A stretch of DNA of 64,000 nucleotides from Opitutus sp. ER46 (GCF_003054705.1 NZ_QAYX01000023.1:434001-498000); one strand, 5' to 3'. Shown: positions 26,201 through 34,548, numbered from the stretch's first letter. The notes: generated by a model from the sequence alone, not told the origin. A program made the numbers and translations.

Positions 26201-27133
26201 GCCGCCGAGTGCGACGATGGCCCAGGTGATCGCCGCTGGCGCCGGCCGGCCGGCGCGGACGCGGAGCGAGCGGACGAGGGTCAGAAGCGTGAGAACCAGC
26301 CACGGGGTCCAGAGGAACGGCCCGGCCCAGTCTTGCTCGTGCAGCGGCCACTCGAGATTGCGCAGGAGCGTGACGACGAAGTCCCGGGCATTCGTGGCCA
26401 CGAGCGACGCGTGATAATCGACCGTGATCCGTGTGGCCTCGCCGAAGGCAGTGATGAGCCCGGTGACGAGCAGGGTTGGCCATGCCGAACGGAAGGAGGT
26501 CTCGCGGCAGAGTGCGCGCCACAGGACGACGCCGAACACGGTGGTCGCGGCGAGGTAGCCGGAGCCCATCGAACCGAGGACAAGGATCGCGGCGGCGAGA
26601 CCGGCCCACCAACGGCGGCTGGCCGGACGGGAAAACGGCAGGAGCGCGATCGCGATCAGCGAAAGGCCAATGAGCCAGTACTGCTGGGAATGAAAACCGC
26701 TGAGCAGGTTCTGGTCGGAAAGCGGCAGGCCGAAGAGCAGCGCGAGGCCGGCAAAGGCGAAAGGTTGCAGGCGCGGGGCAATGGCACGGCGGGCGAGCAG
26801 CCAAAGGCCGACGGCGATGCCGGCGTGAAGGAGGGCGTTGACGACGGATTGGAGACGCGCGTCCCACTGTCCATTGACCAAGGTGAGGGCAAGATTCTGG
26901 GCCTTGGTCAGAATCACGCGGTGTTCGTTATGAGCCGCGAAGAGGTTGCGGACGAAGTGATCGCCGGAGAACCAGGGGCCGATCGCGTGGACGCCCTCGG
27001 CGTCCCACTGGTCCCAATTGGGCATGTCGGAACCGTAGCGGTCGTAGGCGGCCCAGTTGAGTCCGAGGATGATGGCCAGGAGCGCGCCGACCAACGTGCC
27101 CCGGAGAAGGCGGGAAGGGCGGGGACGGCTCAC
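23282..27133 (-). CDS. Giant membrane protein made of two homologous halves
   Basis: The 1283-residue protein is an internal duplication. Near residue 33 it reads YGSDMPNWDQWDAEGV and near residue 687 YGTDLPVWDQWAKEGE. Each is followed by the same order of features: W-F loop, NEHR or SEHR with I, NL.L, QWDAR and a helix-rich core. Each half ends with an extracytoplasmic beta domain carrying WRAAYVR, P..P, AH, RW, FS.PV and LSY, then a closing helix. Each half is about 650 residues, near the usual size of a single GT-C enzyme. The start is a GTG at 27133 overlapping the stop of the 1321-residue glycosyltransferase gene by four bases, so translation is probably coupled. A GT-C-like function is inferred; no defined family recognised. 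Confidence 0.78.
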   Translation of the reverse strand: MSRPRPSRLLRGTLVGALLAIILGLNWAAYDRYGSDMPNWDQWDAEGVHAIGPWFSGDHFVRNLFAAHNEHRVILTKAQNLALTLVNGQWDARLQSVVNALLHAGIAVGLWLLARRAIAPRLQPFAFAGLALLFGLPLSDQNLLSGFHSQQYWLIGLSLIAIALLPFSRPASRRWWAGLAAAILVLGSMGSGYLAATTVFGVVLWRALCRETSFRSAWPTLLVTGLITAFGEATRITVDYHASLVATNARDFVVTLLRNLEWPLHEQDWAGPFLWTPWLVLTLLTLVRSLRVRAGRPAPAAITWAIVALGGWAFGQVLATAYARGAGGAYPASRYAGTLIFGLGVNVLAALHLVWPRPAGPALATSPAAHVGAWRSALRITVVVLWALLLAAGLQWRLTYNLADPLPHAKQYYAGGEAHLRSYLVTGDAAQLSDPIPYITAEALVERLAVPGVRPLLPASVRPAVPLEPARAEGFTRNWVTPRTPAPRPGHGLAPDTPPLPARVTWGSFSTAGLAGIGEWRSQPIAPSAHAWLRFDIAGQLGEPGVSLELLDAASGKLLATVGPASGTGPWRAAYVRVPAQPFVIVAHDRDAHRWLAFSAPVEVATLSYLAVLVVRHALWLTVIGVLAAIAAFIRLARLHRSDAAPRMVGRDDDVPPAISGPARRRRTFLVVAVFFCVWCTKLAVIGRYGTDLPVWDQWAKEGELCYAPWFERHEFWAPLFLPHSEHRIAPTLALNLGLLRLGADQWDARVQCAVSAALHALIAAGLAAWALRRLPTGWALAVVGTIVLVTAPPIAWENVLLGFQSQFYFLIGFTLLALGGVLGAPAGSWRWCGGVAAAVVAGVSMGSGLLVTAPIALLAALRLRQPTNAARPRRLGRASNLATIATAVVLAAIGWWFRPQAPWHTPLHAHSFAEAAVYALRCLSWPLYGFPWLAPLLWLPWFVLATRRLISPFTREPRHGASVTADLVVAGGLWVLAQVAAVSFARGGGSSLPGIRYGDVFAVGVVLNAFALALLARSAAPDTRRASRFALTTTWSILVVAAVAVATRSTFQTELPQRAADHRDYVHNVRMFLRTDDQEAFAREPKLPFPHTDWLIRLLRNPTIRRIMPASVRAPIEVPGLRNDGSLAAVPTLATLWPDAARVVTAGQTWRSPALSADHGWWKIETAGDVGQSGTTFELVSARTGALLARIAPSKPAGAHWRAAYVRCPSEPAILVAHVATPARWVGFSEPVWVSPLSYRTWRLTAHAPLLAGASYILFAGALLLVAYQRRDGETTAPKSVA

Positions 27134-30100
27134 GCGCGCGGCGGCCAGGCGAGGGCCCAGCCGAGAAGGTCGAGGGTGAGGTTCGGATTGTACGCGGGGT
27201 CGCGATCGAGCTGGGGGCCCCAGGTGCGGCGCATGTGTTCGATCTCCGCGGTGAAGCGGGCCTGCTTGGCGGGGTCGTGGTCACTGCCGCGCGACGCGGA
27301 TTCGTGGTGGTACAACTCGGCGAAGGGCGTCCAGAGATTGCGGTACCCGGCGGCGCGGATGCGCAGACAAAGGTCGATGTCGTTGAAGGCCACCGCGAGG
27401 TGCTCGGCGTCGAACCCGCCGACGCGGGCGAAAACCTCGCGACGCACGGCGAGGCACGCGGCGGTGACCGCGCTGTAGTTCTGGGCGAGTCGCGCGCGGT
27501 TCATGTAGCCGTCAGTGCCGTGCCGGTAGTGCAGGAACGCGTGGTTCGCGACGCCCCCGAGGCCCAGGACGACGCCGGCGTGCTGGATGGTGTTGTTGGG
27601 GTAGTAGAGCATCGCGCCCACGGCCCCGATCTCCGGGCGCAGGGCGTGGCTGGCCAGCTCGTCGAGCCAGCGCCCCGTAATGACCTCGATATCGTTGTTG
27701 AGGAAGCACAGGACCTCGCCGCGGGCCGCGCGGACGGCGTGGTTGTTGATGGCCGAGAAGTTGAACGGGGCGTCGAAGTCGACGGTCCGGACGTTGTCCT
27801 CGCGCCGGAGTTCCTCGAAGAACGCAAGCGTCTCGGGGTCGTCGGAACGGTTGTTCACCACGATGACCTCGAAGTTTGGATACTCGGTGCGCGCGAGGAT
27901 GGAGCCGACGCACGTCCGGAGCAGCGCGCAGGCGTTGCGCGTCGGGATGATGATCGAGACGAGCGGGGCGGGATGGGGCAGCGGGTAGACGATCTGCCAG
28001 TGATCGCCCGGGACGGGGCGGACCTCGGCGGCGATGCCGCGGCGGGCAAAGTGGTCGCAGAGGGCGCGCCGGGCGGCGTCAACGGAGTAGTTCTTTGCGC
28101 TGACCGTGACGGCGGTGGAGCCGCTGATCGCGCGCCAGTGGTAGAGCACCTTGGGCAGGTGGCGGACGCGCTCGGGCGTGGTGCGGTCGACGACGCGCAG
28201 GGCGAGATCCCAGTCCTGGCTGCCCTCGTAGCCGACGCGGAAGCCGCCGACCTCGCGGACGAGCGCGGTGCGGTAGACGGAAAGGTGCGACAGACAGTTC
28301 TGGCCGAGGAGCAGGTCGGGCAGGAAGTCGGGTTTGAAATACGGATCCCGGCGCCGGCCGTCCTCGTCGATCTTGTCCTCGTCGGAGAAGACAAGGTCGG
28401 TTTCCGGCTGGGCGGCGAGGAGGAGTGCGACCTCGGCCAGGGCGTCGGACGGCAGTTCGTCGTCGTGGTCGAGCAGGGCGACGAATTCACCGCGGACGAG
28501 TTCCAAGGCGGAGTTGGACGCGGCGGAGATATGGCCGTTCCTCGGGCGGAACGTGACGCGGATGCGGGAATCCGCGGCCTGGAGCCGCTCGAGGAGCGGC
28601 CGCACGTGGGCGGCGGTGGAGGCGTCGTCGGCGATGCAGAGCTCCCAGTTCTCGTACACCTGGGCGCGGACGGACTCGACGGCGCGCTCGAGCCAGCGCT
28701 CGGGCGCGTTGTGGACCGGCATGAGGACCGAGAGGAGCGGCCGCGCGGTCGCGGGCAGCGCCGCGAGGCGTTCCCGCAGCGCGGCGGCCTTGTCCGGCGT
28801 GACGGTGCTGAAGCACTCGACCCACGAGGCGTAGTCGTGCACGGCGCGCGGCCGGCTCGTGGTGTGGAGGGTGCCTTCGCGCGCAACCTGCCAGGAGCCG
28901 TCGTCGGCCTGCACCTCGACGCGGAGCGCGTGGTCGGTGTCGGCGGCGAGCCGGTAGTGAAATTCGAACCCGCAGCCCGCGGCGGAGGCGGCGAGCCCGT
29001 GGGCCTGGGCGACATCCTCCCGGCTCTGGCCGGTGGTGCCGGGGAGCGGCGTGCCGTCGAGCAGCACGCGGATGTTTGGAGTGGGCCGTTGGCCGGCGCC
29101 GAGGCACCAGCCGGAGATAACGCCCGAGGCAGGAGCGGCGTCCCAGAAGGCGGGGCGGTCCACCGCGAGGCGAAACTCTGGCGCGGGCGCGGCGGCGGAG
29201 GCGTCCTCCTTGGGCGCGCGGCGGAACGGATCGACCAACTGACGGCGCAGGGCGCGGGCGGGAGCGGTGGCCTGCCAGGACCAGGAGGCCTGCATGCGGC
29301 GCAGTTTGTCCTCGAGCGTGCGGATGCGCTGCTCGCGATCGGCAACATCGCCAGCCAGGGCCTGCTCGCGGACCGCCGCTTCGCGGATCTCATCCGCGTG
29401 ACGGCCCTCGGCGGCGGCGGTGGCGGCGCGGGCCTGTTCGACGGCGGACTTCTGTACGACGATCTCCCAATGACGGCGGCGCAGGTCAGCGCGGGCGAGC
29501 GCGAGGAGATGCCGTTCCCGGTCGAGGTCGGCACGATGCTGTTGCTCGCGGGCAGCGATCTCGGCGCGATGTTGGTGTTCGCGGCTGTCGTAGGCCTGCT
29601 GCAGTGTCGCCAGTTCAGCCTGATGCTTCAGCTGGTTGGCGCGGAGCTGATGCTCGAGTTGGGGAACGCGCGGGTTGCGCACCGAAGCCACGAGGTGGGG
29701 CCACAGGCGGCGCCACGCCGGATCGGTCTGCGCCAGCACGGGCGCAAGCGTGATGACGGCGCTGGCGAACTCGCCTTGGCGTCGCGCGCGGCTGGTGGCC
29801 AGGCGGCGGTAGTCAAAGAGCACGTCGGGGACCGTCTCGACGCGTCCGCCATGGCGGAGCAGTTGCAGGAGAAACTGCCAGTCCTCGTCGGCAAGTCGTT
29901 CGGCGGAGAAGCCGCCCTGCTCCAGAAACACGGAGCGGCGGACGAGAAAGTTGGTGTCGCCGAGGACGTTCTCGATGAGCCCAAGTTCGACGCAGCCGCC
30001 CAGCGGCGAAAGCACGTAGCCGGGATCAGCCGGGTCGACCGGATCGGAGAACGTGGCGAACGCGCACGTCACGCAATCAGCCCCGGTCATGGCCAGGGCG

Positions 30101-31095
30101 CGCGCCAGGGTGGCGACCATTTCGGGCCGGAACCGGTTGTCGGTGTCGCAGAACAGGACGGCGTCGCCGGTGGCGTGTTCGACGAGGCGGTTGCGGGCGG
30201 CGGCGGGGCCGGCGTTCGGCTGATGCAGGAAGCGCCAGCCCAGGGTCGCGTAGCGCTTCTCCGCCTCCGCGTAGGCGCGCAGGGCGGCGGGCGACTTCGA
30301 GCCGTCGTCCATCAGAATCACCTCGTGCGGCGGCAGAGTCTGCGCAGCGAGCGAGGCGAGCGCGTCCGCGAGGAAGTCGGGTTGCTCGTAATAGGGCAGG
30401 CAGACGCTGACGCGCGGCAATGGCCGCGGCGCGGGATGCGCGGGGGCGGGGACCAGGTAGGGTCGCCACGCCGTGGAGTCCGAGAGTGTTTCGAGCTGGC
30501 GGGCCGATGCGGCCGAGACGAGGCCGGCGTCGACCACGCGGGCGAGCACCGCCCGGTCGGAGAAGATTACCGCGTCGGCGGCGCTGAGGGCCCGTCGCTC
30601 GAGATAGTCATGGACGATCTCCTCGCGTCCGCCGAGGGGCAGGTCGTCCTGGGCGAGCCTTGCGAGCTCGCGCGGCAGGTTGGACACGAGGACGACAAAG
30701 CGGGTCGACGCGAGGGCGCCGCCGGTCTGGCGACGCAGGAGCGCGATCGCCGCGAGGGCGGGCGAGCCGAGCACGATGCACACCTCGGGCGTCAGTTCGC
30801 CGAGCAGGCGGGCGGCGTGGTGGGCGCGGGTGTGGCTCTCGGCCTGGGGAAAAAGGGGAACCGCGAACGCCGGCGGCGTTTCGCGCAGCGCCACGTAGCC
30901 CAAGTCACGGGAACGGGCGGCTGCCGGCAGACCGGCGGGCGTGCCTTCCAACGCAAAATTGGCGTCGATGATCGTGACGTCCTCCCCACCGCTCGCGAAC
31001 GCCGAGGCGAGCGCCCACGGATCGGCGGCGGCCGCCGCGCGGGCGGGCTCGGTCGGAGGCAGGAATTGGTCAACGAGAAGGCAAATCCGGCTCAT
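27130..31095 (-). CDS. Multidomain glycosyltransferase: GT-B-like half, three GT2 domains, coiled coil
   Basis: The 1321-residue protein reads in order: a Rossmann-like N-terminal domain (about 1-210; ICLLVDQFLPPTEPA), GT2 domain A (about 225-470; VSVCLPYYEQPDFLADALAS, DTDNRFRPEM), a coiled coil (about 477-615, rich in E, R, Q and H), a beta domain (about 638-745; SGVISGWCLGAG), GT2 domain B (about 780-1000; LLSVLMPVHNAPERWLERAV, LLDHDDELP) and GT2 domain C (about 1040-1290; LVSIIIPTRNACALLRTCV, FLNNDIEVI). Domains B and C resemble tandem GT2 pairs of O-antigen clusters. One chain could add several sugars in series in the cytoplasm. It overlaps the GT2 gene before it and the giant membrane gene after it by four bases each. 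The linkage and sugars are not predictable. Confidence 0.88.
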   Translation of the reverse strand: MSRICLLVDQFLPPTEPARAAAAADPWALASAFASGGEDVTIIDANFALEGTPAGLPAAARSRDLGYVALRETPPAFAVPLFPQAESHTRAHHAARLLGELTPEVCIVLGSPALAAIALLRRQTGGALASTRFVVLVSNLPRELARLAQDDLPLGGREEIVHDYLERRALSAADAVIFSDRAVLARVVDAGLVSAASARQLETLSDSTAWRPYLVPAPAHPAPRPLPRVSVCLPYYEQPDFLADALASLAAQTLPPHEVILMDDGSKSPAALRAYAEAEKRYATLGWRFLHQPNAGPAAARNRLVEHATGDAVLFCDTDNRFRPEMVATLARALAMTGADCVTCAFATFSDPVDPADPGYVLSPLGGCVELGLIENVLGDTNFLVRRSVFLEQGGFSAERLADEDWQFLLQLLRHGGRVETVPDVLFDYRRLATSRARRQGEFASAVITLAPVLAQTDPAWRRLWPHLVASVRNPRVPQLEHQLRANQLKHQAELATLQQAYDSREHQHRAEIAAREQQHRADLDRERHLLALARADLRRRHWEIVVQKSAVEQARAATAAAEGRHADEIREAAVREQALAGDVADREQRIRTLEDKLRRMQASWSWQATAPARALRRQLVDPFRRAPKEDASAAAPAPEFRLAVDRPAFWDAAPASGVISGWCLGAGQRPTPNIRVLLDGTPLPGTTGQSREDVAQAHGLAASAAGCGFEFHYRLAADTDHALRVEVQADDGSWQVAREGTLHTTSRPRAVHDYASWVECFSTVTPDKAAALRERLAALPATARPLLSVLMPVHNAPERWLERAVESVRAQVYENWELCIADDASTAAHVRPLLERLQAADSRIRVTFRPRNGHISAASNSALELVRGEFVALLDHDDELPSDALAEVALLLAAQPETDLVFSDEDKIDEDGRRRDPYFKPDFLPDLLLGQNCLSHLSVYRTALVREVGGFRVGYEGSQDWDLALRVVDRTTPERVRHLPKVLYHWRAISGSTAVTVSAKNYSVDAARRALCDHFARRGIAAEVRPVPGDHWQIVYPLPHPAPLVSIIIPTRNACALLRTCVGSILARTEYPNFEVIVVNNRSDDPETLAFFEELRREDNVRTVDFDAPFNFSAINNHAVRAARGEVLCFLNNDIEVITGRWLDELASHALRPEIGAVGAMLYYPNNTIQHAGVVLGLGGVANHAFLHYRHGTDGYMNRARLAQNYSAVTAACLAVRREVFARVGGFDAEHLAVAFNDIDLCLRIRAAGYRNLWTPFAELYHHESASRGSDHDPAKQARFTAEIEHMRRTWGPQLDRDPAYNPNLTLDLLGWALAWPPRA

Positions 31096-32453
31096 AGGCG
31101 CAGTCCTCGCCGAGAGAGAGCCAAAAGGAGGGCGCTGTCGACCTGCGCGCGGCGCATGCTGCGGTGCATCTCGTCGTCCGTTGGCTCACGCCCGAGCGTG
31201 CGCCGCCGGAGGACGTTCATCTCGGGGATGCCGTTCTCTTCGAGTCGGGCCTGGGACTTCTGCAGCGAGTGGAGGCGGAACATGCCAAGGAAGCGGGGCA
31301 GCCGGACGATCTTCGCCCCGGCAGCGGCAAAACGTAGCAGGAGGTCCCAATCCAGGGCGAATTGAAAGCTGGGGTTGATCCCACCCACGCGGTCCCACAT
31401 GCGCCGCCGCCAGAACAATGTTTCCTGCGGAACGAGGTCGTGCAGCCGCAAATCATCGCAGGCTTGGCGCGGCGAGAACCAGCGGCCGACCTCCTGGTTG
31501 TTCTCATCAATGAGGACGCGATGACCGTACACGGCGTCGACGTCCGGATGGCGGGCGAAGTACTCGAGCACGTAGCGGGCGGCGCCGGGCATCAGGGCGT
31601 CGTCCGAGTTCAGGTACATCATCACGTCCTCGGGGCCGCCGGTGGTGTGGGCGAAGCCGCGGCAGACGGCATCGGCCTGGCCGGCATCGCGGACTGATTC
31701 GCCATGGGCGAGGCGAGCGGCATGGCGGCGGATAATCTCGGCGCTGCCGTCGGTGGATCCGCCGTCCTGGACCACGTATTCGAGCCGGATGCCCGGCTGA
31801 TCGAGCACGCTGAGCATGGTCGTCTCGAGGAAGCGGGCCTGCTGGTACGACGGAGTGACCACGCTGAGCCGGGGCAGGTGTTCAGGCCGGGCGCCGGACG
31901 TCGGAAACACCTCGGGCGTGACGGGCCGCGGTGCGTACTGCGGCAGAAGCTGAAGATTGAGCCAGCCCTGGTGCCGGACCCAGGCGACGACGAAATCGCG
32001 TTCGTCCGGCGTGAGGCGGTCCCAGGCGGAAGGGCGTCCCAGCCAGGCGCGCGCCCAGAAGTTGAACCAGCGCCAGCGGTCGCCGGCGGGGGGCGGTTCT
32101 GCGTGCAGGGTGAAGCGTTTGAACTCGTGCCACGCGCCGTTCGCGAGCTGCACCTCGAGGACGCACAGGTTGGCGCCGCCGGACAGCGTCAGCGCGAGCT
32201 CGTAGCCCGAGCGCTCGCTGGTGGGAACGCCGCCCACGGCGGCGAAGACGTCGGGGCGGGGATCACCGTGCAGGCCTGGGAAGGTGCGATCGCCGACGCG
32301 CGCGCGGATGGCACGGATCGGCATGCCATCGAGATGGTAGCACCAACCGCGCAGGACCACGTGCGCGTGGACGAGGGTCTGCGTGGTCGGATGATCAACC
32401 CAGCTGCGAAAGGCGGCGTGCTCACCGGCCGCCGTGGCATTGATCGCGTTCAC
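31092..32453 (-). CDS. GT2 glycosyltransferase with N-terminal beta domain
   Basis: The 453-residue protein has an N-terminal beta domain (about 1-130; LVHAHVVLRGWCYHLDGMPI) and a GT2 domain: LSVVTPSYQQARFLETTMLS, YVVQDGGSTDGSAEIIRRH, MYLNSDDALMPGAA and FWRRRMWDRVGG. The same GT2 type forms the C-terminal domain of the fusion at 50120 (VTPSYGQARFLERTLRS). A GTG at 32453 is taken as start because the only upstream in-frame candidate is a TTG at 32516 inside the transaldolase gene. It lies 25 bases after the transaldolase stop and overlaps the next gene by four bases, placing heptose synthesis and glycan assembly in one transcript. Donor and acceptor are unknown. Confidence 0.85.
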   Translation of the reverse strand: MNAINATAAGEHAAFRSWVDHPTTQTLVHAHVVLRGWCYHLDGMPIRAIRARVGDRTFPGLHGDPRPDVFAAVGGVPTSERSGYELALTLSGGANLCVLEVQLANGAWHEFKRFTLHAEPPPAGDRWRWFNFWARAWLGRPSAWDRLTPDERDFVVAWVRHQGWLNLQLLPQYAPRPVTPEVFPTSGARPEHLPRLSVVTPSYQQARFLETTMLSVLDQPGIRLEYVVQDGGSTDGSAEIIRRHAARLAHGESVRDAGQADAVCRGFAHTTGGPEDVMMYLNSDDALMPGAARYVLEYFARHPDVDAVYGHRVLIDENNQEVGRWFSPRQACDDLRLHDLVPQETLFWRRRMWDRVGGINPSFQFALDWDLLLRFAAAGAKIVRLPRFLGMFRLHSLQKSQARLEENGIPEMNVLRRRTLGREPTDDEMHRSMRRAQVDSALLLALSRRGLRL

Positions 32454-32478
32454 CGCAAGGCCGGCGGCCGGCGAAGCA

Positions 32479-33198
32479 TCACAGCTTGAAGCCGGCGTCG
32501 CTCGCGTCCTTGGCAAACATCTTGACGGTGTCGAGGGACAGCGCGGTCAGGTCCATGCCAAGCATCTTGGAGGCCTTGGCGAGAATGTCGTGCGGGACGG
32601 TGACGATGTCGCAGCCGGACTCCTCCGCCTGGAGAAGATTGAGGACCTCGCGCACGCTGGCCCACAGCAGTTCGGCCTTGGGCTGGGCGTGGAGGAGGGC
32701 GCGGGACGCGCGCATGATCGGTTGCGGATCGACGCCGGCGTCGGCGATGCGGCCGGCAAAGACGGAGACGACGGAAGGCACCGCGGGGTTGAGCGACTCG
32801 GCGACGCCGGCGACCTGCTTGAGCGTGAGGATGGCGGTGACGTTGAGCTTAACGCCTTCCTGGCCGAGCTCCTTGATCAGGGGGAGGCAGGACTCGCCGC
32901 GCGAGTTGGTGATCGGGATCTTGGTGTAGACGTTGTTGGCCCAGCCCTTGATCTTGAGCGCCTGGCGCCGCATCTCGGAGAGATCGTCGGTGAAGACCTC
33001 GAGGGAGATCGGCTTGGCGGTGACCGTCTGGAGGATGTCCTTGGCGAACGCCTCGTAGTCCTTGATCCCGGCCTTCTTCATCAGCGTCGGGTTGGTGGTC
33101 AGGCCCTTAATGTAGGGCTTGGCGTAGAGGTCGAGAATGCCGGCCTTGTCTGCGCCATCGGCGTAGATCTGGATTTTGAGGTCGCTCAGCGATTTCAT
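32479..33198 (-). CDS. Transaldolase family protein (short, TalC/FSA-like size)
   Basis: The 239-residue protein matches the small transaldolase/fructose-6-phosphate aldolase group: IQIYADGADKAGILDLY, GLTTNPTLMKKAG, and the Schiff-base lysine in VYTKIPIT. A long GVKLNVTAILTLKQV segment and a VVSVFAGRIADAGVDP segment follow as in the family. The enzyme exchanges dihydroxyacetone units between sugar phosphates, linking fructose 6-phosphate and erythrose 4-phosphate with sedoheptulose 7-phosphate. It lies next to gmhB, gmhA, hddC and hddA, whose starting compound is sedoheptulose 7-phosphate, so it probably serves precursor supply for heptose synthesis. It is cytoplasmic. An aldolase activity on another sugar phosphate is the alternative. 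Confidence 0.87.
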   Translation of the reverse strand: MKSLSDLKIQIYADGADKAGILDLYAKPYIKGLTTNPTLMKKAGIKDYEAFAKDILQTVTAKPISLEVFTDDLSEMRRQALKIKGWANNVYTKIPITNSRGESCLPLIKELGQEGVKLNVTAILTLKQVAGVAESLNPAVPSVVSVFAGRIADAGVDPQPIMRASRALLHAQPKAELLWASVREVLNLLQAEESGCDIVTVPHDILAKASKMLGMDLTALSLDTVKMFAKDASDAGFKL

Positions 33199-33287
33199 GG
33201 GTGTGGATTACGTCGACTTTTGCAAAAAAGGGGAGAGTGCCGCCGAGCGTGCGGCAAGGTGAAAGTTTAGGCGTGGCGCTGGCGCCG

Positions 33288-33890
33288 TCAGCCCCGGCTG
33301 GCGGCGGTCTCGCGTAGGATCACGGCGGCGGCTGCGGAGAAGGATTTGACGATGAAGTCGGGTGCCGCGCGCAACTCCTCGGCATAGCCAAAATCGATGA
33401 AGACGGTGCGCACTCCCGCGCGCTGCCCGCAGTCGATGTCGCGCCAGCGGTCGCCGACCATCCAGGACCGCGTCAGGTCGAGATTCAACGCGCCGGCGGC
33501 GTCGTGCAGCATGCCGGGCAGGGGTTTGCGCCGCCGATCGGGCGGGGCGGTTTTGTCGAGACCGGGGGCGTAGCAAACTTCGACGCGGGAAATGGCTGGG
33601 ACGAGTTGCCGGAGGCGGGCGTGCATGGACTCGACGACGGCCTGCGACTGGGTGCCGCGGCCGACGTCAGGCTGGTTGGTGGCCACCACGAGCACGAATC
33701 CGGCGGCGGCGAGTTGCGCGCAGGCGTCGGGAACGCCGGGAAAAAGTTCGAACTGGGCGAGCGTCTGCGGCGGGTAGGGTTTGCCCTCGCGGACGACCTG
33801 ACGGTTGAGCGTGCCGTCGCGGTCGAGGAAGACGGCGGGAAGGAGCTCCGGCCGAGCGCCGGCAGGAGAGGAAGGAAGGGCGGACGGCAT
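33288..33890 (-). CDS. gmhB: HAD phosphatase, D-glycero-D-manno-heptose 1,7-bisphosphate 7-phosphatase-like
   Basis: The 200-residue HAD-family protein has the nucleophile motif AVFLDRDGTLNRQV, a second motif VVATNQPDVGRG and the metal-binding motif MVGDRWRDIDCGQRAG. Size and motifs match GmhB/HisB-N phosphatases. In the region where GmhB proteins usually carry a zinc site (pattern C-H-C-C before RKP) it reads VCYAPGLDKTAPPDRRRKP, so only one cysteine remains and the zinc site seems lost. The neighbours (hddA, hddC, gmhA) support removal of the 7-phosphate from heptose 1,7-bisphosphate in the GDP-heptose route. Start ATG 33890. The function is strongly supported by context, less by the altered loop. 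Confidence 0.85.
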   Translation of the reverse strand: MPSALPSSPAGARPELLPAVFLDRDGTLNRQVVREGKPYPPQTLAQFELFPGVPDACAQLAAAGFVLVVATNQPDVGRGTQSQAVVESMHARLRQLVPAISRVEVCYAPGLDKTAPPDRRRKPLPGMLHDAAGALNLDLTRSWMVGDRWRDIDCGQRAGVRTVFIDFGYAEELRAAPDFIVKSFSAAAAVILRETAASRG

Positions 33891-33939
33891 CGGCGGGACG
33901 CCGGCGCGGGAAGGCCCGCGCCGGGAGGCGAGGCGAAGA

Positions 33940-34548
33940 TTACTTCTTCGCGGGAGCGACGCTCTCCCACTTGGTCTGGTTCACCTTCAGGTCGGGATGG
34001 GAGACAAAGAGGTGCCACAGCACGCCCTGGAAGGCCTCGCTGTGCGGGGTGATGTTGTTCGGGTTGACGACCGGCACGACCACGCAGGCGTCGGCGACCT
34101 TGGCGGTGTAGCCGCCGTCCTTGCCGACGATGCCGATCACGCGGGCGCCGATCTCCTTGGCGAACTGGAGGGCGGTGACGAGATTGGGCGAGACGTTCTT
34201 CTCGAGGTTGCCGCCGCCGACGGAGAGGACGAAGAGGGCGTCCTTGGCGTTGAGGCGCGAGCCGCGGAGCCACTCGACGAACACGCTGGCCCAGCCCTCG
34301 TCATTGGTGCGGGCGGTGAGTTCGGAAACGTTGTCGGTCGGCGCATAGCACTCGAGGCCGCCGATCTTGCGGAAGTCGTTCACGGCGTGCGAGGCGTTGG
34401 CCGCACTGCCGCCGACACCCAGGATGAAGAGCCGGCCGCCGCGCTCGCGAACGGCGCGGAGCTCGCGGACGCATTTTTCGCAATCGTCCGGGTTCAGTTT
34501 ACCGATGATCTCGGCGGTTTCCTTCAGGTGTTGGACGGAGTAGCTCAT
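33940..34548 (-). CDS. gmhA: SIS-domain sedoheptulose 7-phosphate isomerase-like
   Basis: The 202-residue protein starts at ATG 34548 (MSYSVQHLKETAE); the long open frame above it belongs to the shadow of hddC. A SIS fold is shown by RLFILGVGGSAANASHAVND, the SVGGG loop with NLEKNV in place of the usual SxSGNS, and GIVGKDGGYTAKVAD. The C-terminal segment ITPHSEAFQGVLWHLFVS corresponds to the conserved ending of GmhA. GmhA converts sedoheptulose 7-phosphate to heptose 7-phosphate, the first committed step. Assignment rests on the neighbours gmhB, hddC and hddA. The altered phosphate-binding loop means the reaction should be tested. Length is normal for the family. Confidence 0.82.
   Translation of the reverse strand: MSYSVQHLKETAEIIGKLNPDDCEKCVRELRAVRERGGRLFILGVGGSAANASHAVNDFRKIGGLECYAPTDNVSELTARTNDEGWASVFVEWLRGSRLNAKDALFVLSVGGGNLEKNVSPNLVTALQFAKEIGARVIGIVGKDGGYTAKVADACVVVPVVNPNNITPHSEAFQGVLWHLFVSHPDLKVNQTKWESVAPAKK

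Noticed and set aside
27235-31365. Open frame of over 1370 codons opposite the multidomain glycosyltransferase
   Set aside because: The minus strand has four recognisable domains with catalytic motifs; the antisense frame has none and only reflects codon bias.
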